Shown: positions 36,994-45,478 of the stretch, in pieces
Numbering within the stretch: the stretch's first letter is position 1
Layout of the letters: every line of letters begins with the position of its first letter
Source: Prosthecobacter gellanilyticus
GTDB taxonomy: Bacteria; Verrucomicrobiota; Verrucomicrobiia; Verrucomicrobiales; Verrucomicrobiaceae
Direction of reading: 5' to 3'
DNA length: 64,000 nt
NCBI RefSeq assembly: GCF_007992435.1
Contig: NZ_BKAG01000008.1
Location: forward strand, 62,001 to 126,000
Program-made: the position numbers and the translations under genes
Notes under the pieces: model-generated
What the model saw: the letters and a program-made list of their open reading frames with translations, nothing else
What the model was told of the DNA's origin: nothing
Database searches by the model: none

Positions 36994-37022
36994 GGGGTTC
37001 TCATCTCAAAAATGAGAATCCC
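36994..37022 (+). terminator. Strong hairpin between the giant gene and cassette gene A
   Basis: GGGGTTCTCAT (36994-37004) and ATGAGAATCCC (37012-37022) can form an 11-bp stem with one G-U pair and a 7-nt loop, 9 nt after the stop codon. No T run follows. It may protect the 3' end of the 23-kb mRNA or limit read-through into the next genes. Confidence 0.5.
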
Positions 37023-37078
37023 TCCGCCCAAATTCAGGCTGTAATAACCAAGTAAATACTCCGCATTGACTTGATAGC

Positions 37079-37107
37079 TTGAAAACCGAAGTCCAATTCG
37101 ATTTAAT
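37079..37107 (+). promoter_or_regulatory. Candidate promoter for cassette genes A, C and D
   Basis: TTGAAA (37079-37084), a 17-bp spacer and TTTAAT (37102-37107), 37 nt before the start of gene A in an AT-rich gap. Together with the hairpin upstream this suggests that A, C and D are transcribed apart from the giant gene. Read by eye. Confidence 0.4.
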
Positions 37108-37144
37108 AGCCTAAATTCAAAATTAATTCCTCTCTTTTCCGGTT

Positions 37145-40100
37145 ATGAAATCACTGCGCACCTTCTTCCGTGACGCCCGTCGTCATCGCGGTCTCGCCTT
37201 GATCATCGTTCTTTCGATGCTCGCCCTGGCTACGATCGTCATGCTGGCCTTCCTGAGTGTGGCGGACACTGAGCATAAAGGGACGATGGGGTATTCGTCC
37301 TCCCAAACGGCCCGCCGCCTTGCGGATACGGCCGTGAATATTGTCATCGGCCAGATCCGTGGTGGATCTGATCAGGATGAAACCAGCCCTGGTCGTGAAT
37401 TCCATGCCACCCAGCCAGGTGCGGTGCGCAAGTACACGCAGGACGGTGCCTTCCTCGCTGGATACAAGCTGTTCTCGGATGATCAGATGATCTACAAAGG
37501 CATTGGAGCCGCCAATGGCAGCGCGGCGGCAGCGGAAGAATATGACTTCGTGAAGAAGTCCGAACCCGTCAACGGCTGGAACAAGGCGGAAAACGCCGTG
37601 CGTTATGTCGACATGAACGAGCCCGTGATCAAGGGCGTGGCTGATGCCCAGGGGGATGTGGATTCCGCCCAGGTTTTCTTCCCCATCATCGATCCCCGCG
37701 CCGCTTATGACATGGACCCGGGCACCGGTTTTAATCCTGTGGAAGGATTTCAATACTCCACCACCACAGCGCTGGGTGGCAATGACATCAGCGGACCAGA
37801 TGCTGCGGACAATGTGCCTATTGTGCAGCCACCTGCTGACATTGACCGGCTTCGTCTCGCCATGCCAGTGAAGTGGCTCTACATGCTGAAGGACGGCACC
37901 GTGGGCGCGCTGAATGCGAACCTCAAGTTCGAAGGCCCCGGACAAGTGACGGCTTCAGCCGTGAATCCGATCGTCGCCAGACTGGCCTTTTGGGCGGACG
38001 ATGAGACCTGCAAAATCAATGTGAACACGGCCGCTGAGCCCACCTTCCAGGGCAAGCCTACCTACTTCCATGAGCGCGATCACCGCTGGGCAGACTATCC
38101 GGCGGCACGTGGTGAGTATCAGCGTTTCTCGGGGCATCCTGCCACAGTGGCCTTGAGCAGCGTGCTCTACCCGAACGCCACCCAGCAATCAGACCGGGAC
38201 ATGGAGACCTACGGCAAGACCACTGGAAGTGCTGCCCTGAACCGCGTTCTCAGCGTGAAGAACCGTATCTATGACGTCGTCCCCAGGCTGGCCCGAGGCG
38301 GTAGTGAAGGCGGCACCAAACTGTTTGCCGCTGATACTTACAATGCTGGTGGTGCTGGCGGTCTGACTACGGATGTGGTGCTGACAGACGCGTTGAAGGA
38401 GCGCCTCTATGCCAGCATGGATGAACTGATCTTTTCCGGCGTGGGTGGCGGTGCCACCGGCCGCGCCCGCACGGATGTCTCCATTGATGGTGGCCAGCTT
38501 TTCTCGAAAACCACCCTCGAGCGCGCTTCCGCGTTCCTCAGCGCCCACAGCCGCGCCAGTGAGATCAGCATGCTCGGTCTTCCGCGTATCGCCATGTGGC
38601 CCATCAGCACCACGGCCGCTAACCGCACCGGCTTTGACAATCTGATCGCCTTCTGTTCGCGCCTCGGGCCTGGTAACAGCACCAACCAATACATCTTCCA
38701 GCGCGCCAACTCGCGTGACCCCTACAGCGACATCAACAACATCCAGCGCAACCGCGCCCTGCTGGACATGATGGACAAGGTGCTCGCGAACGCGGTGTTC
38801 CCTGCGGATTCGTCCACCAGCGGTGCGGGCAATACCTTCAAGACGAAGATGCGCAATGCCAACGGCATGGAAAACTATCGTCAAGTGATTGTCGAAATGT
38901 TCGACTACATCCGCAGCACCAATCTGCACGACAGTTTCCTCATCTCCAACGAGCGCAACAGCTGGCCCACCTATGTGGCCTCGGGCAACGAGGGCTCCAT
39001 CAACTGGGAGCAGACCTATGTGAAACGTGACTTCCTGGTGACTTCTGGCGCCATGAAGACTTACACCTCCACCATCGCGCGCAACCCCAATAACGCCAAC
39101 AGCGCACGTGGCATTCCTTCGGATAGCGATCCTTACAGCGACCGTGCCCTGCCGGGACATGGTCAGGTCACGCCCATCATTTGGAATGCAGGCGGGCAGG
39201 ACTACCGTGGTTTTGGCCGTTCCGTTAGCATCAGCGAGATCGGTCTCCAGTTCATCTGCACGGCTGACGGACAGCCGGATATGTACAGCTGGAGAAATCC
39301 TATCCAGGACCCCTCGGCGGATCCTGGCAAGGTGGCCTATAAGATCCCCGAGGTGCCGATGATTCAGGAAGAGGACAGCGGCATCACGCAGGCAAGCATG
39401 GCCGTTTTGGAAGCAGGAGTCGCAGATGGCAGCATCTCCGGCGGCAGAACAGCCCTGAAAATCCAGAACGTCCCGGATCAGTATCTGATTGAACACCGCA
39501 TTCCAGATGGTTTTGGCCAGTATTCATTCACCAATGCGAAGGCCCAGCATTGGGCAGACAATGGCCAGGCGTCTCCGCGCATGCTGAAAGACAGGTATTA
39601 TTCCAACTATCCGCCGAACCCGCCAGGGGGTTCCTATGGAACAGAAACGGGCCCTGAGACGGATGCGAACCGCGGGCGCCACGAAAACAACCATCCGGGC
39701 TTCGAGCCGGCGAACTGGAACTATACTCTGGACGCCGGGCAGGACGCCCTGCTTTCTAACCAGAAGCGCGTTCAGGCCATGCTTCACCTGGAGTTCTTCT
39801 GCCCTTCAGTCGGTTATACCACCATCTTCCCGGAGTTCACCGTGGTGGTGAAGGGAGACAAGCTGCCGAGCATCGAGGCTGATTCTATTCAGGGCTTCAC
39901 CTCTCTCTTCCCGGGTGAGGACGTGGTCTTGAAGAGCTCGTCCCCCATTTATGACCAGGATGCAACGCCGCAGGTGGGCGGTTACTGCAGCTTCCGCCGT
40001 CTGGCACGTGGCAGACTGCTTCCAGCGCGCGGTGACATGCCGGCAGACGCGGGTTATGTCTCGGGTGCCACCGGAAACATCCATGCAGGTTTGGTGAACA

Positions 40101-42508
40101 TGGAGCTGATTTCGAAATTCTTCACGATCTACAGTGACCAGCCGATGAAGTTCCAGTCCAACGGCTCCATCCAAATCCAGATTTTTAACACGCACGACTA
40201 TAAGAACGCCTCACCGATTCAGACGATCAACTTCAAGATCCCCTCGGGCCGCGCTCCGGCACCGGATCTGGTGGTGCAGCCCACACACCTCGAGCAGTGG
40301 GTGGACACGGCAGGCATTGAGTACGCGCACCCCACCGTTCAGGCTCCTCATTGGTGGGCCTTCCATCGCGGTGGAGCTCTCGGGCGCCCAGCAACGTCTA
40401 TCGACCTCCCGGGCCGTCTCTTCGAACCCTATTCGGTGCCACAGCTAACGCGTAAAAACCGTGATGGCGATACCGCAGCATCGGGCGCGCCAAACCGCCT
40501 GGAGCCTACGCTGCAGCGTCTGCCGGGCTCCACAGCCGTCATTTACGGCTTTGACAATACAAACAATTACAAGCAGGCCCTGCGTCACGACAACCAGGCG
40601 GGAGGCGCTGCGGACCGCCAGCGCGTTCGTTTCTCTCGTATCGCTTACAAGACAGACACTCAAGGCAACGCTTACAACATGCTTGCCAATCATGTGGGTT
40701 CTGATGTCGTGCGTTCTCTGCAGCCAGGTCATGGTGACGCCCGCATGCTCTATGTGAAAACCAAGGTTCTGGACACTGACTGGTCTCCACATCCTTTGTG
40801 GGACAGTGAAACGGCTTTCCTGGCTCATAACTTCTCCAACTACAATTCGGGTTCCGAGGTTGGTTTCGATCGTAGTGGCAGCGCCAGTCTTCAAATCCAG
40901 GGCACGCCTGATCCCACCAAGCGGGCACTTCCTGCGGCGATCAACGTGTCCTCTGGCCTGACCCCGGATGCCCCTTACACCGGAGACAACTCCAACGCGG
41001 TCAACCCCATCACTGGCAGCCTGTCACCTGCTTATCTGGCGCAGCGCTACTTTGACTTTGACGATTCGGACCCGGGCGGTCGCGTGGGAACGTTTATCAA
41101 TAAGCCGGATGAAGGTAACTTCGCGGTCGGATCATACAAAGGCAGCGGCTGGCCACAGGCGGTCGAATGGCGCGCGTCGTATTTTCGTGCCAGCTCCTTC
41201 GGTGCCCAGTTCGCGGCGGGAGCTCGATCGTTCTTCACGCCCAATCGCATGATCTCCTCGCCTGTGATGATGGGATCTCTGCCGAGCCGCGTCTTCTATC
41301 AGAACAAAACGGGTGGTGACGCATCTAACGGTGGTAATGGCGCATGGACGAACTTGCTTTTCCGTCCGCATATCCAGATGACGGGTGGTGCGCTTCGTCA
41401 CCCTGGCCAGGCAACACCGCCTGACCACTATCTCCTGGACATGTTCTGGATGCCCGTGGTGGAACCTTATGCCATCAGCGAACCGCTTTCCACCGCTGGC
41501 AAGGTCAACATGAACTACCAGATGCTTCCCTTCACTCATATCCGCCGGGCCACGGCCCTGCATGCGGTGATGAAGGGAGAACTCTTCGCCGCGCTGCCTA
41601 ATGTGGACTACTCTCGTGCCCGCGGCACCAGAGATGGCTTCGGCAACTTTGGCAGCAGCGCACCTCGCTTCAGGGACGAGACCAGCGCTCGAAAACTAGA
41701 TGGGACGACGGACCCCGCCGCCAAGTGGTATCGCTCGATTGTGGTGGACCGCCTGAATAATCCGAACGGTTCGGCTGACGCACAGTGGTGGGTCAACAAA
41801 GCATCCTCGCGGCGCGTTGTCGGCACCCTGCGCCAGTTTGAAGAGCGTTTCAATTTCGGGGCCACTGATGTGTCCAACGGTCCTGCAGGTGTTGGTGGTA
41901 CGGGCACAAACGCAGGTCTACCTGCCAATTTCCGCTCCGGGCTGTTCCGCAGCGCCTCCCAGATCTGCGAGTTGCATTTGATCCCTTCACGCATCCTGGT
42001 TTCAGGCAACCAGGGAAATGTTCCTGTGAGCGAGGGCAACTATCGCGGCACCGTCCTGGGGGCAACCAATGACTCCAACGAAAACGTTAAGGACACGGAG
42101 CTGGATCTTTATTCTGATCGTGAGGGCGCCATGAAGAACTTCTGGAACAGCCACTCCGCCACGGGTGACAACACTCGTGAAGCACCTTACGCCAATCTTT
42201 ACGCAAAGCTGACCACCCGCTCCAACACCTTCCGTGTTCATGTGCGTGCCCAGACCTTGAAAAAGGCCCTCCGTGGAGAAAAGCCTGACAACATCCAGAA
42301 ATGGGTGCCGGGTGAGGATGAGGTCACGGGCGAGTACCGCGGATCCTTCCTCCTGGAGCGCTACATCGACATGACTGATCTCGACCCTAGCAAGGTCAGC
42401 ACCAAGGCAGATTTCACCGTGGGTAACCCCCTCAGTGATGCAGAACATCCTCCGCTCGACTCCTATTATCGTTTCCGTATCATCGAATCCAAGCGCTTCG
42501 CTCCTTGA
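37145..42508 (+). CDS. Verru_Chthon cassette protein A, GspK/PilX-like large pseudopilin
   Basis: 1787 residues. The N-terminus RHRG/LALIIVLSMLALATIVML has a basic leader and a hydrophobic helix but no Glu at +5, the trait that marks GspK among type II secretion pseudopilins. The following DTEHKGTMGYSSSQTARRLADTAVNIVIGQI is a GspK/PilX-like helix. The rest is a very large soluble region without repeats, several times longer than GspK (about 320 residues). GspK caps the pseudopilus tip; here the oversized head could contact the giant protein or a surface ligand. The leader (CCTCTCTTTTCC) is pyrimidine-rich. Family named Verru_Chthon cassette protein A from memory of its N-terminus, size and gene context. 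The next gene starts 30 nt downstream. Confidence 0.85.
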   Translation: MKSLRTFFRDARRHRGLALIIVLSMLALATIVMLAFLSVADTEHKGTMGYSSSQTARRLADTAVNIVIGQIRGGSDQDETSPGREFHATQPGAVRKYTQDGAFLAGYKLFSDDQMIYKGIGAANGSAAAAEEYDFVKKSEPVNGWNKAENAVRYVDMNEPVIKGVADAQGDVDSAQVFFPIIDPRAAYDMDPGTGFNPVEGFQYSTTTALGGNDISGPDAADNVPIVQPPADIDRLRLAMPVKWLYMLKDGTVGALNANLKFEGPGQVTASAVNPIVARLAFWADDETCKINVNTAAEPTFQGKPTYFHERDHRWADYPAARGEYQRFSGHPATVALSSVLYPNATQQSDRDMETYGKTTGSAALNRVLSVKNRIYDVVPRLARGGSEGGTKLFAADTYNAGGAGGLTTDVVLTDALKERLYASMDELIFSGVGGGATGRARTDVSIDGGQLFSKTTLERASAFLSAHSRASEISMLGLPRIAMWPISTTAANRTGFDNLIAFCSRLGPGNSTNQYIFQRANSRDPYSDINNIQRNRALLDMMDKVLANAVFPADSSTSGAGNTFKTKMRNANGMENYRQVIVEMFDYIRSTNLHDSFLISNERNSWPTYVASGNEGSINWEQTYVKRDFLVTSGAMKTYTSTIARNPNNANSARGIPSDSDPYSDRALPGHGQVTPIIWNAGGQDYRGFGRSVSISEIGLQFICTADGQPDMYSWRNPIQDPSADPGKVAYKIPEVPMIQEEDSGITQASMAVLEAGVADGSISGGRTALKIQNVPDQYLIEHRIPDGFGQYSFTNAKAQHWADNGQASPRMLKDRYYSNYPPNPPGGSYGTETGPETDANRGRHENNHPGFEPANWNYTLDAGQDALLSNQKRVQAMLHLEFFCPSVGYTTIFPEFTVVVKGDKLPSIEADSIQGFTSLFPGEDVVLKSSSPIYDQDATPQVGGYCSFRRLARGRLLPARGDMPADAGYVSGATGNIHAGLVNMELISKFFTIYSDQPMKFQSNGSIQIQIFNTHDYKNASPIQTINFKIPSGRAPAPDLVVQPTHLEQWVDTAGIEYAHPTVQAPHWWAFHRGGALGRPATSIDLPGRLFEPYSVPQLTRKNRDGDTAASGAPNRLEPTLQRLPGSTAVIYGFDNTNNYKQALRHDNQAGGAADRQRVRFSRIAYKTDTQGNAYNMLANHVGSDVVRSLQPGHGDARMLYVKTKVLDTDWSPHPLWDSETAFLAHNFSNYNSGSEVGFDRSGSASLQIQGTPDPTKRALPAAINVSSGLTPDAPYTGDNSNAVNPITGSLSPAYLAQRYFDFDDSDPGGRVGTFINKPDEGNFAVGSYKGSGWPQAVEWRASYFRASSFGAQFAAGARSFFTPNRMISSPVMMGSLPSRVFYQNKTGGDASNGGNGAWTNLLFRPHIQMTGGALRHPGQATPPDHYLLDMFWMPVVEPYAISEPLSTAGKVNMNYQMLPFTHIRRATALHAVMKGELFAALPNVDYSRARGTRDGFGNFGSSAPRFRDETSARKLDGTTDPAAKWYRSIVVDRLNNPNGSADAQWWVNKASSRRVVGTLRQFEERFNFGATDVSNGPAGVGGTGTNAGLPANFRSGLFRSASQICELHLIPSRILVSGNQGNVPVSEGNYRGTVLGATNDSNENVKDTELDLYSDREGAMKNFWNSHSATGDNTREAPYANLYAKLTTRSNTFRVHVRAQTLKKALRGEKPDNIQKWVPGEDEVTGEYRGSFLLERYIDMTDLDPSKVSTKADFTVGNPLSDAEHPPLDSYYRFRIIESKRFAP

Positions 42509-42538
42509 TCCACGCATTGGAAAGACACTCTTCACGCT

Positions 42539-43621
42539 ATGAAAAATCACCCCCGTTTTTCGATCAGCTCCAGGCAGCCTGCGGCTTTCACCTTGGTGGA
42601 GATTATGGTCTCCCTCGCGGTTCTGACCATCCTTCTCCTCGTGAGTGCCCAGGTTATCGGCCAGGTGCAGTCCACGTGGTCCGCGTCCAACGCGAGAACC
42701 ACCCAGTTCAAGGAAGCTCGAACTGCGTTTGATATTTTGTCGCGAAACCTCAGTCAGGCCACGCTCAACACGTTCATTGACTACGACACCAACTATCTGG
42801 CCACCGCAGGCGGCACCGCAGCTGCGGCGGCGCCCAGCAGCTATATTCGCAAGTCTGATCTCCATTTCCGCTGTGGGCCGGCCAGTTCACTGGTCCAAAA
42901 TGCCGGTAGTTCCAGCTTCACACCTGGTCATGCCGTCTTCTTCCAGGCTCCGCTGGGTGTTTCCAATGATCCCACCTTGGTGGGCCTGGACCGCCTCCTC
43001 TGTGCACGTGGTTATTTTGTGCAGTATTCCTCGGACGAATCCTGGATCCCGGATTTCATCCCTTCCGGTGATTTTAAATTCCGCTACCGTCTGATGGAGT
43101 ACTCCCCTCCCGCTGAAATGAATTCCATTTACGCGGCTGTTCACTCGCCCAATGGTTCCATCGCCAACACTTGGTTCTCAGCCGCTGGCAGCGCTAGTGG
43201 TAACAGGGCCAATACCGTGCCTACCACCCGCCCGGTGGCTGACAACATCGTCGCTCTCATCATTTCCCCTCGTCGCGAGGCGACGAGTGATACTGAGCAG
43301 GAATCCGCCGACGGCCCGACCCAGATCGCCCAGGATTATGTCTATGACTCCAGCAAGCCTGGCAACACGCAGCACCTGCTGCCGCCGCTGGTTCGCGTCG
43401 TGCTCGTCGCTGTCGATGAAAAATCCGCCATCCGCATGGGAGAACTGAGCGGCAGCACCACCACCCCTCCGCTCGGAGACCAGCTTACTCCGATCATTGC
43501 CAATGCCCACCAGCTTGATCAGGAGCTGAAGCAAATCGTCTCCATCCTGCAGACTATGCGCCTCAACTACCGAGTCTTCTCCGCCACTATCGCTCTCCGC
43601 GGTGCCAAGTGGAGCATCTAA
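42539..43621 (+). CDS. Verru_Chthon cassette protein C, GspJ/PilW-like pseudopilin
   Basis: 360 residues. Prepilin site PAA/FTLVEIMVSLAVLTILLL, with Ala16 at -1 instead of the usual Gly and Glu21 at +5. The helix continues QVQSTWSASNARTTQFKEARTAFDILSRNLSQATL, typical of GspJ/PilW. The C-terminal part contains VRVVLVAVDEKSAIRM, resembling the GspJ strand core. The start follows gene A by 30 nt, and gene D starts 39 nt after its stop, so A-C-D look like one operon. In type II systems GspJ binds GspI and GspK at the pseudopilus tip, matching proteins B and A here. Confidence 0.87.
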   Translation: MKNHPRFSISSRQPAAFTLVEIMVSLAVLTILLLVSAQVIGQVQSTWSASNARTTQFKEARTAFDILSRNLSQATLNTFIDYDTNYLATAGGTAAAAAPSSYIRKSDLHFRCGPASSLVQNAGSSSFTPGHAVFFQAPLGVSNDPTLVGLDRLLCARGYFVQYSSDESWIPDFIPSGDFKFRYRLMEYSPPAEMNSIYAAVHSPNGSIANTWFSAAGSASGNRANTVPTTRPVADNIVALIISPRREATSDTEQESADGPTQIAQDYVYDSSKPGNTQHLLPPLVRVVLVAVDEKSAIRMGELSGSTTTPPLGDQLTPIIANAHQLDQELKQIVSILQTMRLNYRVFSATIALRGAKWSI

Positions 43622-43660
43622 TTTGAGTACCGTCCGTCGGCCCCCTTCCATTTTTCTGCC

Positions 43661-44371
43661 ATGCACGCGAAAAGCCCCTCACGCTTTGCGAAATCCGGCG
43701 CCTTTACCCTTGTCGAGTTGCTGACAGTGGTTGGCATCATCACGCTGCTCATCGCTCTAGCCACGCCCACCTTGGTGGATGTGATCCGCTCCACGCGTCT
43801 GAGTTCTGCGGGGGACAGCTTGCTGAATCGTCTCAGCCTTGCCCAGCAGGAGGCCATCGCCCGAAGCAAGGAGGTGGAGTTTCGCTTTTACAAATACGTC
43901 AATCCTAACTCTGACCGTCCCTCTCAGGCTCTGTTTTATGCCTATCAGGTGGTGGAGACGCCCAGCGGCCAGGATGCACGCGCAATTTCGGAACCTTTCT
44001 ATCTGGAGTCAGGCGTGGTCCTCGCACCTGAAATGTCCCTTTCACCGCTGCTTCAGACCACACCTGCGCAGACCCAGGGAGTGCTGACCCAGCAGTATGT
44101 GTTTGTTCCCGGCTCGGGTGGCACTGGCAGTGACGTGCAATACGCAGCGCTTCGTTACTACCCAGATGGCAGCTGCCGTCTGCTGAACAGCAACACGCCG
44201 GGCAACACGGCCACTGCCACAGCTCTCGCTTACACGGTGCCACCTCTGGCCAACAGCTTTCTGACCTTGGTGGAAACCCAGTTCGTGGGCTCCGGCACCA
44301 TTCCGCCGCCGAACTACTATTGCATCCAGATTGATGCCTACACGGGCAAGGCCCGCGTGTATCGTCCGTAA
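43661..44371 (+). CDS. Verru_Chthon cassette protein D, GspH/FimT-like pseudopilin
   Basis: 236 residues. Prepilin site KSGA/FTLVELLTVVGIITLLIALA: Ala14 at -1, Glu19 at +5, then the helix ATPTLVDVIRSTRLSSAGDSLLNRLSLAQQEAIARSKEVEFRFYKY, which matches the GspH/FimT pattern (LxxARxEAIxRxxxV) closely. The C-terminal region ends in a strand (YYCIQIDAYTGKARVY), as in GspH. The leader is pyrimidine-rich (CCATTTTTCTGCC) with no Shine-Dalgarno. Last gene of the cassette; no clear terminator follows. It would complete the GspH-I-J-K-like quartet. Confidence 0.87.
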   Translation: MHAKSPSRFAKSGAFTLVELLTVVGIITLLIALATPTLVDVIRSTRLSSAGDSLLNRLSLAQQEAIARSKEVEFRFYKYVNPNSDRPSQALFYAYQVVETPSGQDARAISEPFYLESGVVLAPEMSLSPLLQTTPAQTQGVLTQQYVFVPGSGGTGSDVQYAALRYYPDGSCRLLNSNTPGNTATATALAYTVPPLANSFLTLVETQFVGSGTIPPPNYYCIQIDAYTGKARVYRP

Positions 44372-44692
44372 CATGGCGCAGAAGGCGAGCTGGTCGGGGG
44401 GCATGAGAATGGCCTCTCCAGTGAGCCTTCATGTTTCCTGTGGATCGTCGGTAACAGCGTGGAGAATGATCAGGGGCCCCTCCGCTCTTTGGGGGATTGG
44501 CCGCGCAAAGAACAATTCCCCGGACTGCACATAGGCGCACAGGCTGGTTCTCAGCGCTCTAGACTTGGCCATCCGCTTGGGGCGGTGGGAGGGCTAGCGC
44601 TCTAAAACGCCGCGATTCTGCAACGGCACCTTTTGCTGCTTCATGTAAAAAAATTCTCCTACATAGGTAAGATAGGTGTAATATATGCCAGC
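44372..44692. other. 321-nt gap without a gene
   Basis: I see no convincing gene or RNA here. A 9-nt direct repeat AGCGCTCTA occurs at 44553-44561 and 44596-44604. The last 50 nt before the lipoprotein gene are AT-rich (GGTGTAATATATG), which may hold a -10 element, but no matching -35 is clear. Confidence 0.5.
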
Positions 44693-45424
44693 ATGAAGTT
44701 CTCCCGGTTCGTTGCGGTTCTCCTTTCTGTCCTGACGCTGACAAGCTGCCAGACGCCTATCTATCAAGAGCAGGGCTGGGCTTCCTACATTGCCGACAGT
44801 TACATCGGGCGCATGACCTCCTCAGGTCAGGTCTATTACCCGAACTATTACACGGCGGCACATAACACGCTGCCTTTCGGCACGGAGGTTACGGTCCAAA
44901 ACCTCTACACCAAGCAAAGCGTGAAGGCCGTGGTGACGGACCGCTTCCCGTATTATCCAGGCCGTGTGGTCAATCTCTCCAGCGCCGCGGCACAGGCCAT
45001 CGGCATGCCGCGCATGCAGCTGGCCCAGGTGAAGGTGGTCGCGTACAAGACACCGCCAACCAATTATGCAACCCCTGGCCATGGGCAGCAGCAGCCAGGC
45101 TATCAGACACAGCGGCAGTATTACCCTCAGCAGCAGCAGGGATATGCGCAGCAACAGCCTTACTACCCCCAGCAACAGCAGGCGTATGCGCAGCAACAGC
45201 AGAGCTATCAGTATCAGCCGCAGGCCGTGGCCCAGCAGCCCTATTATCCACAGCAGCAGGCGGCGTATGGCGTGCAGGGTTATCCCGCCCAGCAGTCTCA
45301 AATGATGGCACCCGTGCAGCAGCAGGCCAAGCCCTCGTTCTTCCAGCGGCTGCGCGGAGGCACACCCTCTGCGCCTGCCTATCAGGGAGGTGGGGGAACA
45401 CCTCCTGGACTGAAGACGTTTTAG
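44693..45424 (+). CDS. RlpA-like double-psi beta-barrel lipoprotein with Gln/Tyr-rich tail
   Basis: 243 residues from the ATG at 44693, giving a lipoprotein signal (LLSVLTLTSC, acylated Cys19). Residues about 28-115 match RlpA: GWASYIADSYIGRMTSSG, YTAAHNTLPFGTEVTVQNL, VTDRFPYYPGRVVNLSSAAA. The catalytic-region His (AHNTLP, His57) and Asp (TDR, Asp83) are present, but the usual DRGP reads DRFP and the usual NGE reads SGQ (Gln46), so lytic transglycosylase activity is uncertain. RlpA acts on denuded peptidoglycan at septa. The tail (about 120-235) consists of YYPQQQQ/YAQQQQ-type repeats instead of a SPOR domain. It converges on RNase R. Confidence 0.83.
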   Translation: MKFSRFVAVLLSVLTLTSCQTPIYQEQGWASYIADSYIGRMTSSGQVYYPNYYTAAHNTLPFGTEVTVQNLYTKQSVKAVVTDRFPYYPGRVVNLSSAAAQAIGMPRMQLAQVKVVAYKTPPTNYATPGHGQQQPGYQTQRQYYPQQQQGYAQQQPYYPQQQQAYAQQQQSYQYQPQAVAQQPYYPQQQAAYGVQGYPAQQSQMMAPVQQQAKPSFFQRLRGGTPSAPAYQGGGGTPPGLKTF

Positions 45425-45442
45425 AGGTCGGGCTTTTGGCTA

Positions 45443-45458
45443 GGCCACGGCGGTGGCC
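45443..45458. terminator. Hairpin between convergent RlpA-like and RNase R genes
   Basis: GGCCAC (45443-45448) pairs with GTGGCC (45453-45458) over a 4-nt loop in the 54-nt gap between convergent genes. No T run follows; a bidirectional terminator is plausible. Confidence 0.4.
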
Positions 45459-45478
45459 GTTGCCTTCGCGAGGGCCCA

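Noticed and set aside
44372-44692. Structured RNA in the gap after the cassette
   Set aside because: I looked for tRNA, SRP RNA, tmRNA, 6S and riboswitch features and recognised none; only a short direct repeat is present.
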